Assembly (NCBI RefSeq): GCF_029543245.1 | Contig: NZ_JARQWV010000003.1 | Coordinates: 217,990 to 281,989, forward strand | DNA: 64,000 nt | Direction of reading: 5' to 3' | Source of the DNA: Caulobacter endophyticus | GTDB lineage: Bacteria > Pseudomonadota > Alphaproteobacteria > Caulobacterales > Caulobacteraceae | In this document: positions 36,877 through 45,198 of the stretch, piece by piece | Position numbering within the stretch: the stretch's first letter is position 1 | Layout: every line of letters starts with the position of its first letter | Made by a program: the position numbers and the translations under genes | The notes under the pieces: model-generated | The model's database searches: none | The model's input: the letters and a program-made list of their open reading frames with translations, nothing else | What the model was told of the DNA's origin: nothing

Positions 36877-38646
36877 CTAGTAGAAAGTCACGTCGTCGAG
36901 CTCGAACCACAGCTTGGCGCCGGCCGGTCGTTCGCCCGCGACGCCGACCTGCAACAGGTCGGTTCCGGTGAAGGCGGCCTTTTCGCGCCCGGCAGGCTTG
37001 AACGCCGAGAATGGCAGTTCGACTGTCTTCCACCCCGGGCCGGCCTCGACCTTGGTCGTCCAGCGGCCAGCGGCCCCCACCAGACTGACGACATAGGCGC
37101 CGCCGTCGCCGCGCACAGCGAACTTGAGGCCCTTGAACGCGGTGGCGTCGGTGGGGACCACCGAGCCCCGGGTCAGCGGCAGCAGCACGCCGGCCGAGGC
37201 GTCGTCCTTGGCGGCCATGCGGGCGCCGACGAAAAGCACCTTGCCGCCGCCTTCGCGGTCGATGATCTGCGAGACCTCGAGGCTGCGGTCACGGCCGCCG
37301 TCGAAATCGTCCAGCCGCAGGGTGTCGAGGCTGGTGCGGCCGTCGGCGCGCTCGAAGTCGTCGATCAGGGCCTGAGCCTTCACCGCCGGCGGAGCGATGC
37401 GGTCGTTGGCGGCGGAACGCTTGGCGCCAGGGCCATAGGACAGCTTGCCGTCGATGAAGACGCGCTCGACCTTGCGGGCGTCGGAGATCGTCTCCCACGG
37501 CTTGCCCGCGACCATTACGAAGTCGGCGCGCTTGCCGGCTTCCAGCGTGCCGCGATCGGCCAGCTGGTTCATGGCCCTGGCGCTGCCGGCCGTGCCGATG
37601 GTCAGGGCCTGGCTCGGCGTCAGGCCGGCCTGGACCAGCAGTTCCAGCTCGCGCAGGGTCGAGGCGCCGTGCGGCGTGCCGGTCATGCCGGCGTCGGTGC
37701 CCAGGGCCAGCGGCACCCCGGCCTCGAACAGCGCCTTGGCGTTGGACAGGGCGTAGCCGAACTTCAGGCGGCTCTGGCGCGCGCGGGGGCTGTCGGGATC
37801 GGCCGGCGGCTTGGCGCCCGGCTTCACGGGTTCATAGACCGCCAGGGTCGGGGCGTAGAACAGGCCCGAGGCCTTGATGGACGCGATCGTATCCGCATCC
37901 AGCGGCGCGTCCTGCAGGCTGTGGGCGATGACATCGACGCCGCTGATCGCCGCGACCTTACCCTGCTCGACCGTGACCGTGTGGGTCAGAACCTTCAGCC
38001 CGTACTTGTGGGCCGTCTCGGTCAGGGCCTTCAGCGTCCAGGCGTCCATGGTGGTGTTGTCGGGCGCCGAACCATAGCGCCAACCGTCAGTGAAGGCCTT
38101 GATGGCGTCGGGCTTGTAGGCGGCGATCGCCTCGACGGCGGCGCGGGCGCCTTCCGGCGTATCGACCCAGCGGGTGGTGGCCTGATCAGCCCAGTCGGCG
38201 CCATGGCCGCCCGGCGTGCTGATCCGGGCTACGAAGTTGACGTGGGGCGCGGTCAGGGTTCCCAGCCACGCCCGGCGCGGCGCGAAGCTTTCGGGCTGCT
38301 GGTGGAAGTCGTTCACCGAGGTGACGCCCGCGGCCACATAGGCGTCGGCGATCCTGGGCGTGACGTCCGGAACCCCGTTGGGGGTCCAGTGGGTGTGAAC
38401 GTCGAACAGGCCGGGGATCAGCGCCTCGCCCTTGGCGTCGATGACGGTCGCGCCCCTGGGGGCCTTCACCTTGGGGCCGACCGCCAGGATCCGCCCGCCA
38501 TCGACCACCAGCGTCCCGCGATACGGCGCCGCGCCCGTGGCGTCGAAGATCTCGGCGTTGACGACCGCCAGCGGCTGGGCGGCCGCCAGGGACGTCGAGA
38601 GCGCGGCGGCGCAGAGGCCGCCAAGCAGGATGCGGGCGCGGGTCAT
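36877..38646 (-). CDS. Exported amidohydrolase with CIA30-like C-terminal domain
   Basis: The product is 589 aa. After a signal (ARILLGGLCAAALSTSLAAA) comes an imidazolonepropionase/prolidase-type amidohydrolase: metal His pair in GLFDVHTHWTP, a second His in VLTHTVTV, VIAHSLQD, and the Asp in LALGTDAGMTG. From about residue 435 a separate beta-rich domain (LIDDFERADGRTSL, FKGLKFAVRGDGGAYVV, WKTVELPFSAFKPAG) resembles the CIA30 (complex I intermediate-associated protein 30) carbohydrate-binding-like fold. The hydrolase half suggests a cyclic amide or dipeptide substrate. Confidence 0.86.
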   Translation of the reverse strand: MTRARILLGGLCAAALSTSLAAAQPLAVVNAEIFDATGAAPYRGTLVVDGGRILAVGPKVKAPRGATVIDAKGEALIPGLFDVHTHWTPNGVPDVTPRIADAYVAAGVTSVNDFHQQPESFAPRRAWLGTLTAPHVNFVARISTPGGHGADWADQATTRWVDTPEGARAAVEAIAAYKPDAIKAFTDGWRYGSAPDNTTMDAWTLKALTETAHKYGLKVLTHTVTVEQGKVAAISGVDVIAHSLQDAPLDADTIASIKASGLFYAPTLAVYEPVKPGAKPPADPDSPRARQSRLKFGYALSNAKALFEAGVPLALGTDAGMTGTPHGASTLRELELLVQAGLTPSQALTIGTAGSARAMNQLADRGTLEAGKRADFVMVAGKPWETISDARKVERVFIDGKLSYGPGAKRSAANDRIAPPAVKAQALIDDFERADGRTSLDTLRLDDFDGGRDRSLEVSQIIDREGGGKVLFVGARMAAKDDASAGVLLPLTRGSVVPTDATAFKGLKFAVRGDGGAYVVSLVGAAGRWTTKVEAGPGWKTVELPFSAFKPAGREKAAFTGTDLLQVGVAGERPAGAKLWFELDDVTFY

Positions 38647-38695
38647 GGGCGGTCGTTCCTCGTTCGAAGCGGGCGCTTTCAGATGCGCCCGTTCC

Positions 38696-41206
38696 TCATG
38701 ACGAACCAGGCGCGCAAAACCAGCAGTCCTCCCCGCCGATCGGCATGCCCGGCGGCAAGGTTTCCACCGCGCCGGTGCGCGGAGCGGCCAGGGCCTTGCG
38801 GTCGCCGGAGGTCAGCAGACGCGAGATGCGGGCGGCCTGATCGGCCTCGGCCCCCTGCCCTTTCCAGCCGGCCAGGGTCTTGGCGTAGCGCAGAAGGCCC
38901 GCGTCAATCTGGGCGGCAGCGGTGGGCGACAGGGTCTTGTCGTCGAGTACCGCGACGAGATCGCCGACCAGGCGGGCGCGCACCCGGCGGCGCAGCTCGC
39001 CGGTGCGGCCGTCAGCTTGCGGCCCGCCCGGCGCCACGGCCGCCAGCAGGGCGTCGACCGTCTCGCTGACGTCCAGCTGGCCCGGATCGCGGCGCTTCTG
39101 CTCGACCAGGCGATTGAGGCGGGCGGGATCGAGCAGCAGCGACAGCGGCAGGTCCGCGGCGGTCTCGGCGGCGGTCGGCAGGTCGAACACCGACGCGCCC
39201 GAGGTCGGGAAGATCTCGATGGCGTAGGCCTTGTCGCGCGAGCCCGACATTCCCGACGACAGCACCGACAGCAGAGGATCGGGCAGATCCAGCGCCGCCG
39301 GATCCAGCGTGCGGACCAGGGCCGCCAAGGCGCGGCGCTGATCGGCAGCGGGCGTGGCGGGCGCGGCCTCGCGACCATCGCCGACCACCGCATAGCCGTA
39401 GTCGACCCCGCCGACGAACTTCACCGCCGCTTCGACCTGATAGCGATGGAAGAGATAGATCGGCACGAGCGCCCGGCGCAGGTCGGCGGCCGGCGAGCCG
39501 GCTGGAACGCTGTTCAGGCCAAAGCGCGACAGGGCGATACGGCGAACGGCCATGACGTTGTCCAGCTCGACCACCGGATCGGCGCCGTTGTCCCACAGGG
39601 CGCCATAGGGCTGGGCCGAGGCCGCGCCGCGGGCGTCGGCGTCGGAGACGTAGCGGTAGCCCCTGGCCTGGGCGTCGCGGGCCAGCTTGTCGAGACGCGC
39701 GGCCTCGTCGCTGCCCGGCGCGCCTTCCGAGTAGAGCCAGTCGATGGCGAAGGCGTCCCAGGCCCCCACGCCCTTGGCGTAGGCGTCCGACAGGTCGAGG
39801 CGATCGCCGTCGATCTTCACCAGCGGCGCGGGGTAGTCCATCACCGAGGCGCGGCCGTAGACGCTGCCGGCGAAATTGTGCGACAGGCCGATGGCGTGGC
39901 CGATCTCGTGCGCCGAGAGCTGGCGGATGCGGTCCAGCGCGATCTGGATCGGATCGTCCGGACCGCCCTTCCCGGTCTTGTCGGCGCCCAGCAGGCCCTC
40001 GAAGATCATGCGGTCCTGGCGGATGCGCAGAGACCCGAGCTGGACGACGCCGCGCACGATCTCGCCGGTGCGCGGATCGACCACGGTCGTGCCGGTCGAC
40101 CAGCCCCGCGTCTGGCGGTGGATCCAGTTCACGACATTGTAGCGCGCGTCCATCGGATCCACGCCCTGCGGCAGCGGCTCCACGCGGAAGGCGTCGACAT
40201 AGCCGGCCGCCTCGAAGGCCTGGTTCCACCAGCGGCCGCCCTCGACCAGGGCGCCGCGCACCGGCTCGGGCGCGCCGCGGTCGATGTAGAACACGATCGG
40301 CTTCTTCACCGGCGACTTCGCCGCCGACGGGTCGGTCTTCTCCAGGCGGAAGCGGCGCACCAGGCGCTGCACGGTCGGCTGGTCGAGCCCGACGGCGTAG
40401 TCGGCGAACAGCACTTGGGCGGACGTGCCTGTGCGCGGGTCGAAGGCGCGCGGCGTAAAGCCCGGCCCCGGCAGGCGGATGAAGCTGTGGTGGACGCCGA
40501 AGGTCACGGCCCGGGCGTCGGGGACGATGCCGGAAACCTCGCCGCCCGCGTCATCGGCGGTGAAGGTCTGGCGGGTTTCGAACTCCAGATTGTCGGGGAA
40601 CACGCCGACATGACCGAAGTCGACATAGCTGAGCGTCGGCGCGGCCTTGAACGCGCCCTGCTTGGCCTCCTTCAGCGATCCGGTGATGTTGAAGGCGTCG
40701 CGCAGGAGGAAGCCGGCCAGGTCGACCGTGAACCCGCCGTCGGCGCCCTCGCCCGCCACTTCGCCCGACCAGACCACCGAGCCTGGAAAGCTGTCGCGCA
40801 CCGTGCGCTGTTCCTCGACCGCCCCGCCCACGGCGCGGAAGCCGAAGTTCTCGAACTCGGCCAGCACGCGCTTGCCCACGCGGCGGAAGACCAAGACCTG
40901 GGTGTCGCCGGTGGCGGCGCGGTCTAGACCGACCGGCGTGGCGCCGAGACCGCCGCTGATGCTGGGCTGATAAAGGAAGCGACCCGAGATCCCGTCGGCG
41001 TCCGGCGCCGGCAGGGTGACCATCACCGCGCCCTTGGCGGCGTCGGTCTTGACCGCCAGCAGGCCCGGCGCGCTCGCGGGGGCGGCGGCAGGCGCGGGCG
41101 GAGCCGGGGCGGCCGAAACGGGACCAGCCGACAGCGACAGAGCGGCCAGAGCGCCCGCCGCCGCCAGGGCGCGCAGCGACGCGCCCGCGAGATCCGATTT
41201 CCTCAT
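38696..41206 (-). CDS. Zinc-dependent metalloprotease (DUF5117/DUF4953 type), exported
   Basis: The product is 836 aa with a signal peptide followed by an Ala/Pro linker. An N-terminal beta domain precedes the metzincin-like site ELSAHEIGHAIGLSHNFAGS (HExxHxxGLxHN), with a downstream SVMDYPAP Met-turn. Family signatures also include IVFYIDRGAPEPVRGALVEGG-like text and YNVVNWIHRQTRGWSTGTTVVDPRTGEI. The C-terminal helical part is as long as in relatives. It probably degrades peptides in the periplasm or outside. 49 bp separates it from the amidohydrolase, so both may form one secretory unit. Confidence 0.9.
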   Translation of the reverse strand: MRKSDLAGASLRALAAAGALAALSLSAGPVSAAPAPPAPAAAPASAPGLLAVKTDAAKGAVMVTLPAPDADGISGRFLYQPSISGGLGATPVGLDRAATGDTQVLVFRRVGKRVLAEFENFGFRAVGGAVEEQRTVRDSFPGSVVWSGEVAGEGADGGFTVDLAGFLLRDAFNITGSLKEAKQGAFKAAPTLSYVDFGHVGVFPDNLEFETRQTFTADDAGGEVSGIVPDARAVTFGVHHSFIRLPGPGFTPRAFDPRTGTSAQVLFADYAVGLDQPTVQRLVRRFRLEKTDPSAAKSPVKKPIVFYIDRGAPEPVRGALVEGGRWWNQAFEAAGYVDAFRVEPLPQGVDPMDARYNVVNWIHRQTRGWSTGTTVVDPRTGEIVRGVVQLGSLRIRQDRMIFEGLLGADKTGKGGPDDPIQIALDRIRQLSAHEIGHAIGLSHNFAGSVYGRASVMDYPAPLVKIDGDRLDLSDAYAKGVGAWDAFAIDWLYSEGAPGSDEAARLDKLARDAQARGYRYVSDADARGAASAQPYGALWDNGADPVVELDNVMAVRRIALSRFGLNSVPAGSPAADLRRALVPIYLFHRYQVEAAVKFVGGVDYGYAVVGDGREAAPATPAADQRRALAALVRTLDPAALDLPDPLLSVLSSGMSGSRDKAYAIEIFPTSGASVFDLPTAAETAADLPLSLLLDPARLNRLVEQKRRDPGQLDVSETVDALLAAVAPGGPQADGRTGELRRRVRARLVGDLVAVLDDKTLSPTAAAQIDAGLLRYAKTLAGWKGQGAEADQAARISRLLTSGDRKALAAPRTGAVETLPPGMPIGGEDCWFCAPGSS

Positions 41207-41294
41207 CCGCCCCTCCGATTCCCGCGCAAGTCGCGGCGAGCGACGGTTTCGCCCGGGGCCTGCGCAGGCAAGCCCCTTTTTGCCGGAAGACGCC

Positions 41295-41435
41295 CTAGCG
41301 GATCTCGCGGGCCAGGGCGCGGGCGACCAGTTCGCCGGCCTGCCTGCAACGATCCAGGGCCGGAGGCCGCGCCTCGACCGGTCGGGGTTCGGCGCGTCCG
41401 CGCTCGGGCGCGCACCGGGAGGAAAGCTGGATCAT
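41295..41435 (-). CDS. Possible 46-aa ORF coupled to the beta-trefoil gene
   Basis: ATG 41435 overlaps the TGA of the upstream gene (ATGA), and the frame runs 46 codons to TAG at 41295-41297. GC3 is high throughout, as in real genes here. The peptide begins MIQLSSRCAPERGRAEPRPV and ends in an amphipathic helix (ALDRCRQAGELVARALAREI), with two cysteines. No family is recognised. It may be a small partner or a chance frame, since high GC lengthens open frames. Confidence 0.4.
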   Translation of the reverse strand: MIQLSSRCAPERGRAEPRPVEARPPALDRCRQAGELVARALAREIR

Positions 41436-42700
41436 GAGCCTGCGGTGTCGAAGGCCTTGGCCTCCGCCTCGAATTCGGCGAGCGCGGCCTCGGCGGCGTC
41501 GGCCATCCGTTCCCAGCCGGCGAGCACGGCGTCGAGATCCGGCGCTCCCCCATCGGCGACCGAAAGACCCGCCTCCAGGTCGTCGAGCACCGCGTTCCAG
41601 TCGCCGCGCAGGCCACGCACTCCGGCGACGGTCGTCGCCAGATCCGCGGCCGGAGCGACCAGGTCGTGCAGGGCGATCTCACGGCGCGTACGCGGCGCCG
41701 GACTGAAGGCCCATTGCTGGGTGGACTGGCCGGTCTTCTCCCACAGGCGCAGGGGCGCGCCGGCCTGCACCTCGGCCACGTCGAGCGCGTGACCGGGGAA
41801 CGCGACGTTTTCGAGCGTCGCCCCCTGGCGCGGCGGGACGCGGAAAAGATCGGCGCCGACCGGCAGCCCCTCCAGCGCGCCCACGCACGGCGGCGGCCCC
41901 TCGCTGACCAGCGGAAAGCCGAACGGCGTCGAGGCGTTGGCCAGGGTCCACAGCTTGTCGTCGGGTGTGATGTGCAGGTGCAGCGCCGCGTCAGCGGCCG
42001 AGCGCAGACGATGAGCGTCGGCGGTCTGGTCCAGTTGCAGCCGCCAGAACTGGCGGGCGGCCCCGCCCTTGACCGGTTCGAGCATGACGACGCCGTCGTC
42101 GTCATAGGCGAGGCAAAGCTCGGGCGCCTCGCGCAGGGAGATCCTCACGGCCGGATCGCGCTCGAAGGCGGCGAACGCGGCGGCGAACGCCCCGGCGCGC
42201 GTGGCGAAGCCGCGCATGGCCGCCGCCAGGGCCGTGGCGCGGTCGGCGCGCATGCGGACCTGCAGGCGCAAGGCCTCCAGCGCCGCCTGATGCTCGCCCG
42301 ACAGCAGTTGGCCATAGAGCGACGGCGCGACATCGCGACCGTACGAGATGAGGTCGCGGGCGAAGGCGGCCAGACCCAGTTGCAGGTCCAGCCCCTGCCC
42401 TTCCAGAACGCAATCGAGGTCGGTCCAGGCGGCGATCAGGCGCTGGGCCTCAGCGCACAATTCTCCGGCTTCGACGGCGCGGACGCCCCGACGGGGCTCC
42501 AGGGCCGAGCCGACCACCTCGCCCAGGAAATCGACGATGTCGCGGCGCTGACGCGAGGCCCGAAGCGCAGTGCGGGTTTCGGCGGCGACACGGCCCAGGG
42601 CGGCGACGTCGCGCCAGCCGGCGAGGCCCAGGTCGAACAGGTTTCCGGATTGGGTGGAACGTCCGCTGGCGTCGCCGGCGAAGAGCAGAAGCCCGTTCAT
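41432..42700 (-). CDS. Helical protein with a central ricin-type beta-trefoil-like domain
   Basis: The product is 422 aa with no signal peptide. Residues ~1-190 are mostly alpha-helical (Ala- and Arg-rich, e.g. DIVDFLGEVVGSALEP and LQVRMRADRATALAAAM). Residues ~195-335 show beta-trefoil repeats with QxW-like ends: LCLAYDDDGVVMLEPVKGG then RQFWRLQ, and GHALDVAEVQAGAPLRLWEK then TQQWAFSP. The last ~85 residues are helical again. Carbohydrate binding is possible. I recognise no named family. Start ATG 42700; the frame opens further upstream but a hairpin-rich intergenic region lies there. Confidence 0.82.
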   Translation of the reverse strand: MNGLLLFAGDASGRSTQSGNLFDLGLAGWRDVAALGRVAAETRTALRASRQRRDIVDFLGEVVGSALEPRRGVRAVEAGELCAEAQRLIAAWTDLDCVLEGQGLDLQLGLAAFARDLISYGRDVAPSLYGQLLSGEHQAALEALRLQVRMRADRATALAAAMRGFATRAGAFAAAFAAFERDPAVRISLREAPELCLAYDDDGVVMLEPVKGGAARQFWRLQLDQTADAHRLRSAADAALHLHITPDDKLWTLANASTPFGFPLVSEGPPPCVGALEGLPVGADLFRVPPRQGATLENVAFPGHALDVAEVQAGAPLRLWEKTGQSTQQWAFSPAPRTRREIALHDLVAPAADLATTVAGVRGLRGDWNAVLDDLEAGLSVADGGAPDLDAVLAGWERMADAAEAALAEFEAEAKAFDTAGS

Positions 42701-42773
42701 CGCCAGCCCCGCGGCTTTGGCCGTCGGTCCTCGATGCTTCGCAACGCCGCTACTCCACCCTGGGGTCGGCGAT

Positions 42774-42802
42774 GGGCCGCTCGCGAGCGTCACGAGCGGC
42801 CC
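42774..42802. repeat. Inverted repeat, 10-bp stem
   Basis: GGGCCGCTCG (42774-42783) and CGAGCGGCCC (42793-42802) form a perfect stem with a 9-base loop. It is 74 bp before the beta-trefoil start codon. It could be an operator or part of a leader; there is no T-tract. Confidence 0.55.
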
Positions 42803-42858
42803 CCGCCCCGCATGCGAAGAGCCCCCCAAGACTTCCTCGCGCGCCAATGGCCTGGGAA

Positions 42859-42891
42859 ACCCGGAGCCGTCATGGCGAGACGGCTCCGGGT
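42859..42891. terminator. Strong hairpin, likely terminator of the TIR operon
   Basis: ACCCGGAGCCGTC (42859-42871) pairs perfectly with GACGGCTCCGGGT (42879-42891) around a 7-base loop. It lies 120 bp downstream of the cyclase-like stop on the minus strand. The following T-tract is short (TTTCCC), so termination may be Rho-assisted. Confidence 0.55.
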
Positions 42892-43011
42892 CCCTTGATC
42901 GCCGACGTCCGCTCTGGAGGCTTTTCGGCCCGGCCGCCCGTGATCTGCGACAGAATGTCCCAAGCCCTACGGCCCCGCTGTGCAATTTGTCACAGGGGTT
43001 GCGACGAGTTC

Positions 43012-44757
43012 TCAGCGACGCGAAAGGTTGAAGATCGAGACCGGCGGAAAGCTCTTGCGGGGGGTCGTCCGGCCCACATAGCCGCAGCGGTAGAGGTCGG
43101 CGTGGCGCGTGGCGAGCACCCCCGCCATGGCCTCGCTGACATAGGCCGCGCCCGGCGCCACGTCAGGCTCGATGCGGGCGGCGACAACCACGTGGGCGCC
43201 GACCACCGCCTGGGCGCCGGTGATGGGGTTCACCCTCAGGTGCACCGGCCCGTAGTGGCCGCCGATGCGCAGGGCCAGGTGACGCGGCAGCCCCCGGGCC
43301 CGCAGGTTCAGGCCGCGATGGCTTTCCAGCAACGCAAGCGCCGCCTCGGCCGCGTCGCACGGCTGGTCGAACACCAGGAAGACGCCATCGCCCCAGGTCT
43401 CGACGTGCTCGGGCGGGGCGGCCAGGCCCGCGATGGCCTCGGCCATGCCGGCCATGATCACCTCGAAGAAGGCCGGCACCTGGGCGTCGTGCAGCGCGCC
43501 GAAGCCCCTCACGTCGATGAACAGCATGGCCTTGACCCCGCGCTCGTCCAGCCCCGCCGGAGGTGCGGCCGGCGACGCCGGCGCGGGCCGATCGAAGGGC
43601 AGGATCGCCTGCGGCCGTCCCGTCTCGCGCCAGTAGGCCACGTCGGCGGCGGCCCCCGCGGGTCCGGCGGCGGGACGCCCGTCCCAAACCGCGACCTGCA
43701 CCGCCTGGGTCGACAGGCCCTCGGCCCGAAGGATGGCGCAGCCGACGGCGAAACGGCTGGCATAGGCGAAGACCTCGTCGTCTCCGGCGTAGGGATCGCG
43801 AGCGGCGAAGCGCACCGAGGTCGCCCTCGCCAGGCAGGCCTCGAACCGCCCGACCCAGCGCTCGCCGAACGGCCGCACGGAGGTCTCGACATAGGAAGCA
43901 AGGGCCAGCGGGGCTACGACGTGCAGTTCTCCCCCGGCCGCCAGCAAGGTCTCGGCCCAGAGAATGTCGGCCCCGGCCGCAAGGCCGCCGTAGCCGAAGC
44001 CGATCCGGCGGGCGCGCAACAGGTCGGCCATGCGGGCCTTCAGGACCGCTTCCTCGGCCGGCTCGCGGACGGCGAACATGTGTCCGGTGAAATGGGCCGT
44101 GGCCGGCGGCCGTAGAATCTCGAGCCAGGCGGTCGGCGCACCGATCTCGGCGGCGATCATCGACAACTGGCGCAGGGTGGAGGCGTGCGCCGAGAGACTG
44201 GCCGGGGCGCTGGCGACGGCGGCGGCCAGCATGTCCGCAGCCTCGTCCCGACGGCCGAGCAGGAACAGGGCCTCGGCTCGGCTGGCGCGATGGAAGTAGT
44301 CGGCGTCTCCCTGCCCGGCCGCCGCGCCGGCATCCAGGGCGGCCATGGCCAGGTCGGCGGTTCTGGCCGCCTCGCCCGCCAGCAGGCTCATGGTGGCGGC
44401 GTTGACGAGGCCATAGGGACCTCCGCCGTTGGCCGCCGCGGCGACATAGCCGCGCGCCGACGCTCGCGCAAAGGCCCGCCGACGCGCGCCATCGGCGGTC
44501 AGCGCCACGTCCTTCAGCAGGCGAGCGCCCAGTGAAAGCGCTTCGGGATCGTTGGAAGCCGAAAGGCCCAGCCGCACGAATTCGGCGCGGGCGAAATCGG
44601 TGGCGCCGGCCCGAGCCAGCGAAAGCACGGCCGCGTGGGCCAGAAGCAGGGAGCCATCCCCGTCGTCCAGCGCGCGTCGCGCCAGATCATAGGCGGAAAG
44701 GTGCTCGCCGCGCCGAAGCAGCGCGGCGAGCTCGTCGAAGGACGCCTCGGTGGTCAG
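43012..44757 (-). CDS. TPR - SLOG-like - class III nucleotide cyclase-like protein
   Basis: The product is about 581 aa. Residues 1-210 are TPR-like helices. Residues ~220-365 look like a SLOG Rossmann domain (FTGHMFAV, then GYGGLAAGADILWAETLLAA and ELHVVAP), of the kind that binds nucleotide ligands. Residues ~405-560 are a class III cyclase fold: both metal-binding aspartates are present (LFIDVRGF, D415; TWGDGVF, D457), but the purine Lys is Glu (E453), the partner Asp is Ala, and the transition-state Asn is Val (V524) although R528 remains. Activity is therefore uncertain. The start is set at CTG 44757, which directly follows the previous gene; the first ATG/GTG-type start is GTG 44628, but residues before it are clearly TPR sequence. 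Confidence 0.78.
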   Translation of the reverse strand: MTTEASFDELAALLRRGEHLSAYDLARRALDDGDGSLLLAHAAVLSLARAGATDFARAEFVRLGLSASNDPEALSLGARLLKDVALTADGARRRAFARASARGYVAAAANGGGPYGLVNAATMSLLAGEAARTADLAMAALDAGAAAGQGDADYFHRASRAEALFLLGRRDEAADMLAAAVASAPASLSAHASTLRQLSMIAAEIGAPTAWLEILRPPATAHFTGHMFAVREPAEEAVLKARMADLLRARRIGFGYGGLAAGADILWAETLLAAGGELHVVAPLALASYVETSVRPFGERWVGRFEACLARATSVRFAARDPYAGDDEVFAYASRFAVGCAILRAEGLSTQAVQVAVWDGRPAAGPAGAAADVAYWRETGRPQAILPFDRPAPASPAAPPAGLDERGVKAMLFIDVRGFGALHDAQVPAFFEVIMAGMAEAIAGLAAPPEHVETWGDGVFLVFDQPCDAAEAALALLESHRGLNLRARGLPRHLALRIGGHYGPVHLRVNPITGAQAVVGAHVVVAARIEPDVAPGAAYVSEAMAGVLATRHADLYRCGYVGRTTPRKSFPPVSIFNLSRR

Positions 44758-44758
44758 C

Positions 44759-45175
44759 TTAGACGCCGACGCCGTTTTCGATCAGCGGATCCAGGTCGAT
44801 CGCCTGGCCCAGGCCGTCGTGCATGAACAGGCTGTAGACGAAGATGCCCATGCGCTTGCACTCGTAGATCACCTTGAACTGCGCGTACGGCACCGCCTCG
44901 CTTGCGCCCGGCGGCGTGTAAGGGGTCCAGTAGTAGCTGGAGAAGTTCTGGCCCCAGTCGTTCTCGAACGAGATCGGGGTAGGCTGGAAGCCCCAGCCCT
45001 TGGCGAGCAGGTCGTCGCTGAGACGGAACTGGAGCACGCAGCGCTGCTTCAGGTCCAGGTCGAGCGGCTCGGGCGGGTTCTGCGCCAGGTCCATGAAGCT
45101 GAGGTTGCCGTCGAAGCCGACGACGACGTCGATGATCAGATCGGGTTCCGGGTTCGTACCGCTGTGGCTGAGCAT
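44759..45175 (-). CDS. 138-aa protein of unknown function in the TIR operon
   Basis: A soluble, beta-rich, aromatic-rich protein starts MLSHSGTNPEPDLIIDVVVG and ends GQAIDLDPLIENGVGV. Other landmarks are CVLQFRLSDDLLAKGWGFQP and AQFKVIYECKRMGIFVYSLF. No signal or membrane helix and no known family. It begins after AGGGGGAA (about 7 nt spacing), 23 bp from the TIR gene, and its TAA abuts the start of the cyclase-like gene. Its place between a TIR and a SLOG/cyclase protein suggests a dedicated partner. Confidence 0.8.
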   Translation of the reverse strand: MLSHSGTNPEPDLIIDVVVGFDGNLSFMDLAQNPPEPLDLDLKQRCVLQFRLSDDLLAKGWGFQPTPISFENDWGQNFSSYYWTPYTPPGASEAVPYAQFKVIYECKRMGIFVYSLFMHDGLGQAIDLDPLIENGVGV

Positions 45176-45198
45176 AGAAAATTCCCCCTATAGGCGAG

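Larger units (their letters stand above)
42701..43011. other. 311-bp gap between the cyclase-like gene and the beta-trefoil gene
   Basis: No convincing gene is seen in any frame. The stretch contains two inverted repeats (at 42774-42802 and 42859-42891, annotated separately). It probably holds the terminator of the TIR operon and a promoter for the beta-trefoil gene. Confidence 0.6.

Noticed and set aside
39017..40927. A 636-codon plus-strand frame
   Set aside because: It is antisense to the zinc metalloprotease; codon bias and motifs support only the minus strand.
41203..42105. A 300-codon minus-strand frame overlapping the beta-trefoil gene
   Set aside because: It is the wrong frame of the same strand; it has poor composition (Arg/Pro/Ser-rich) and lacks the QxW repeats.
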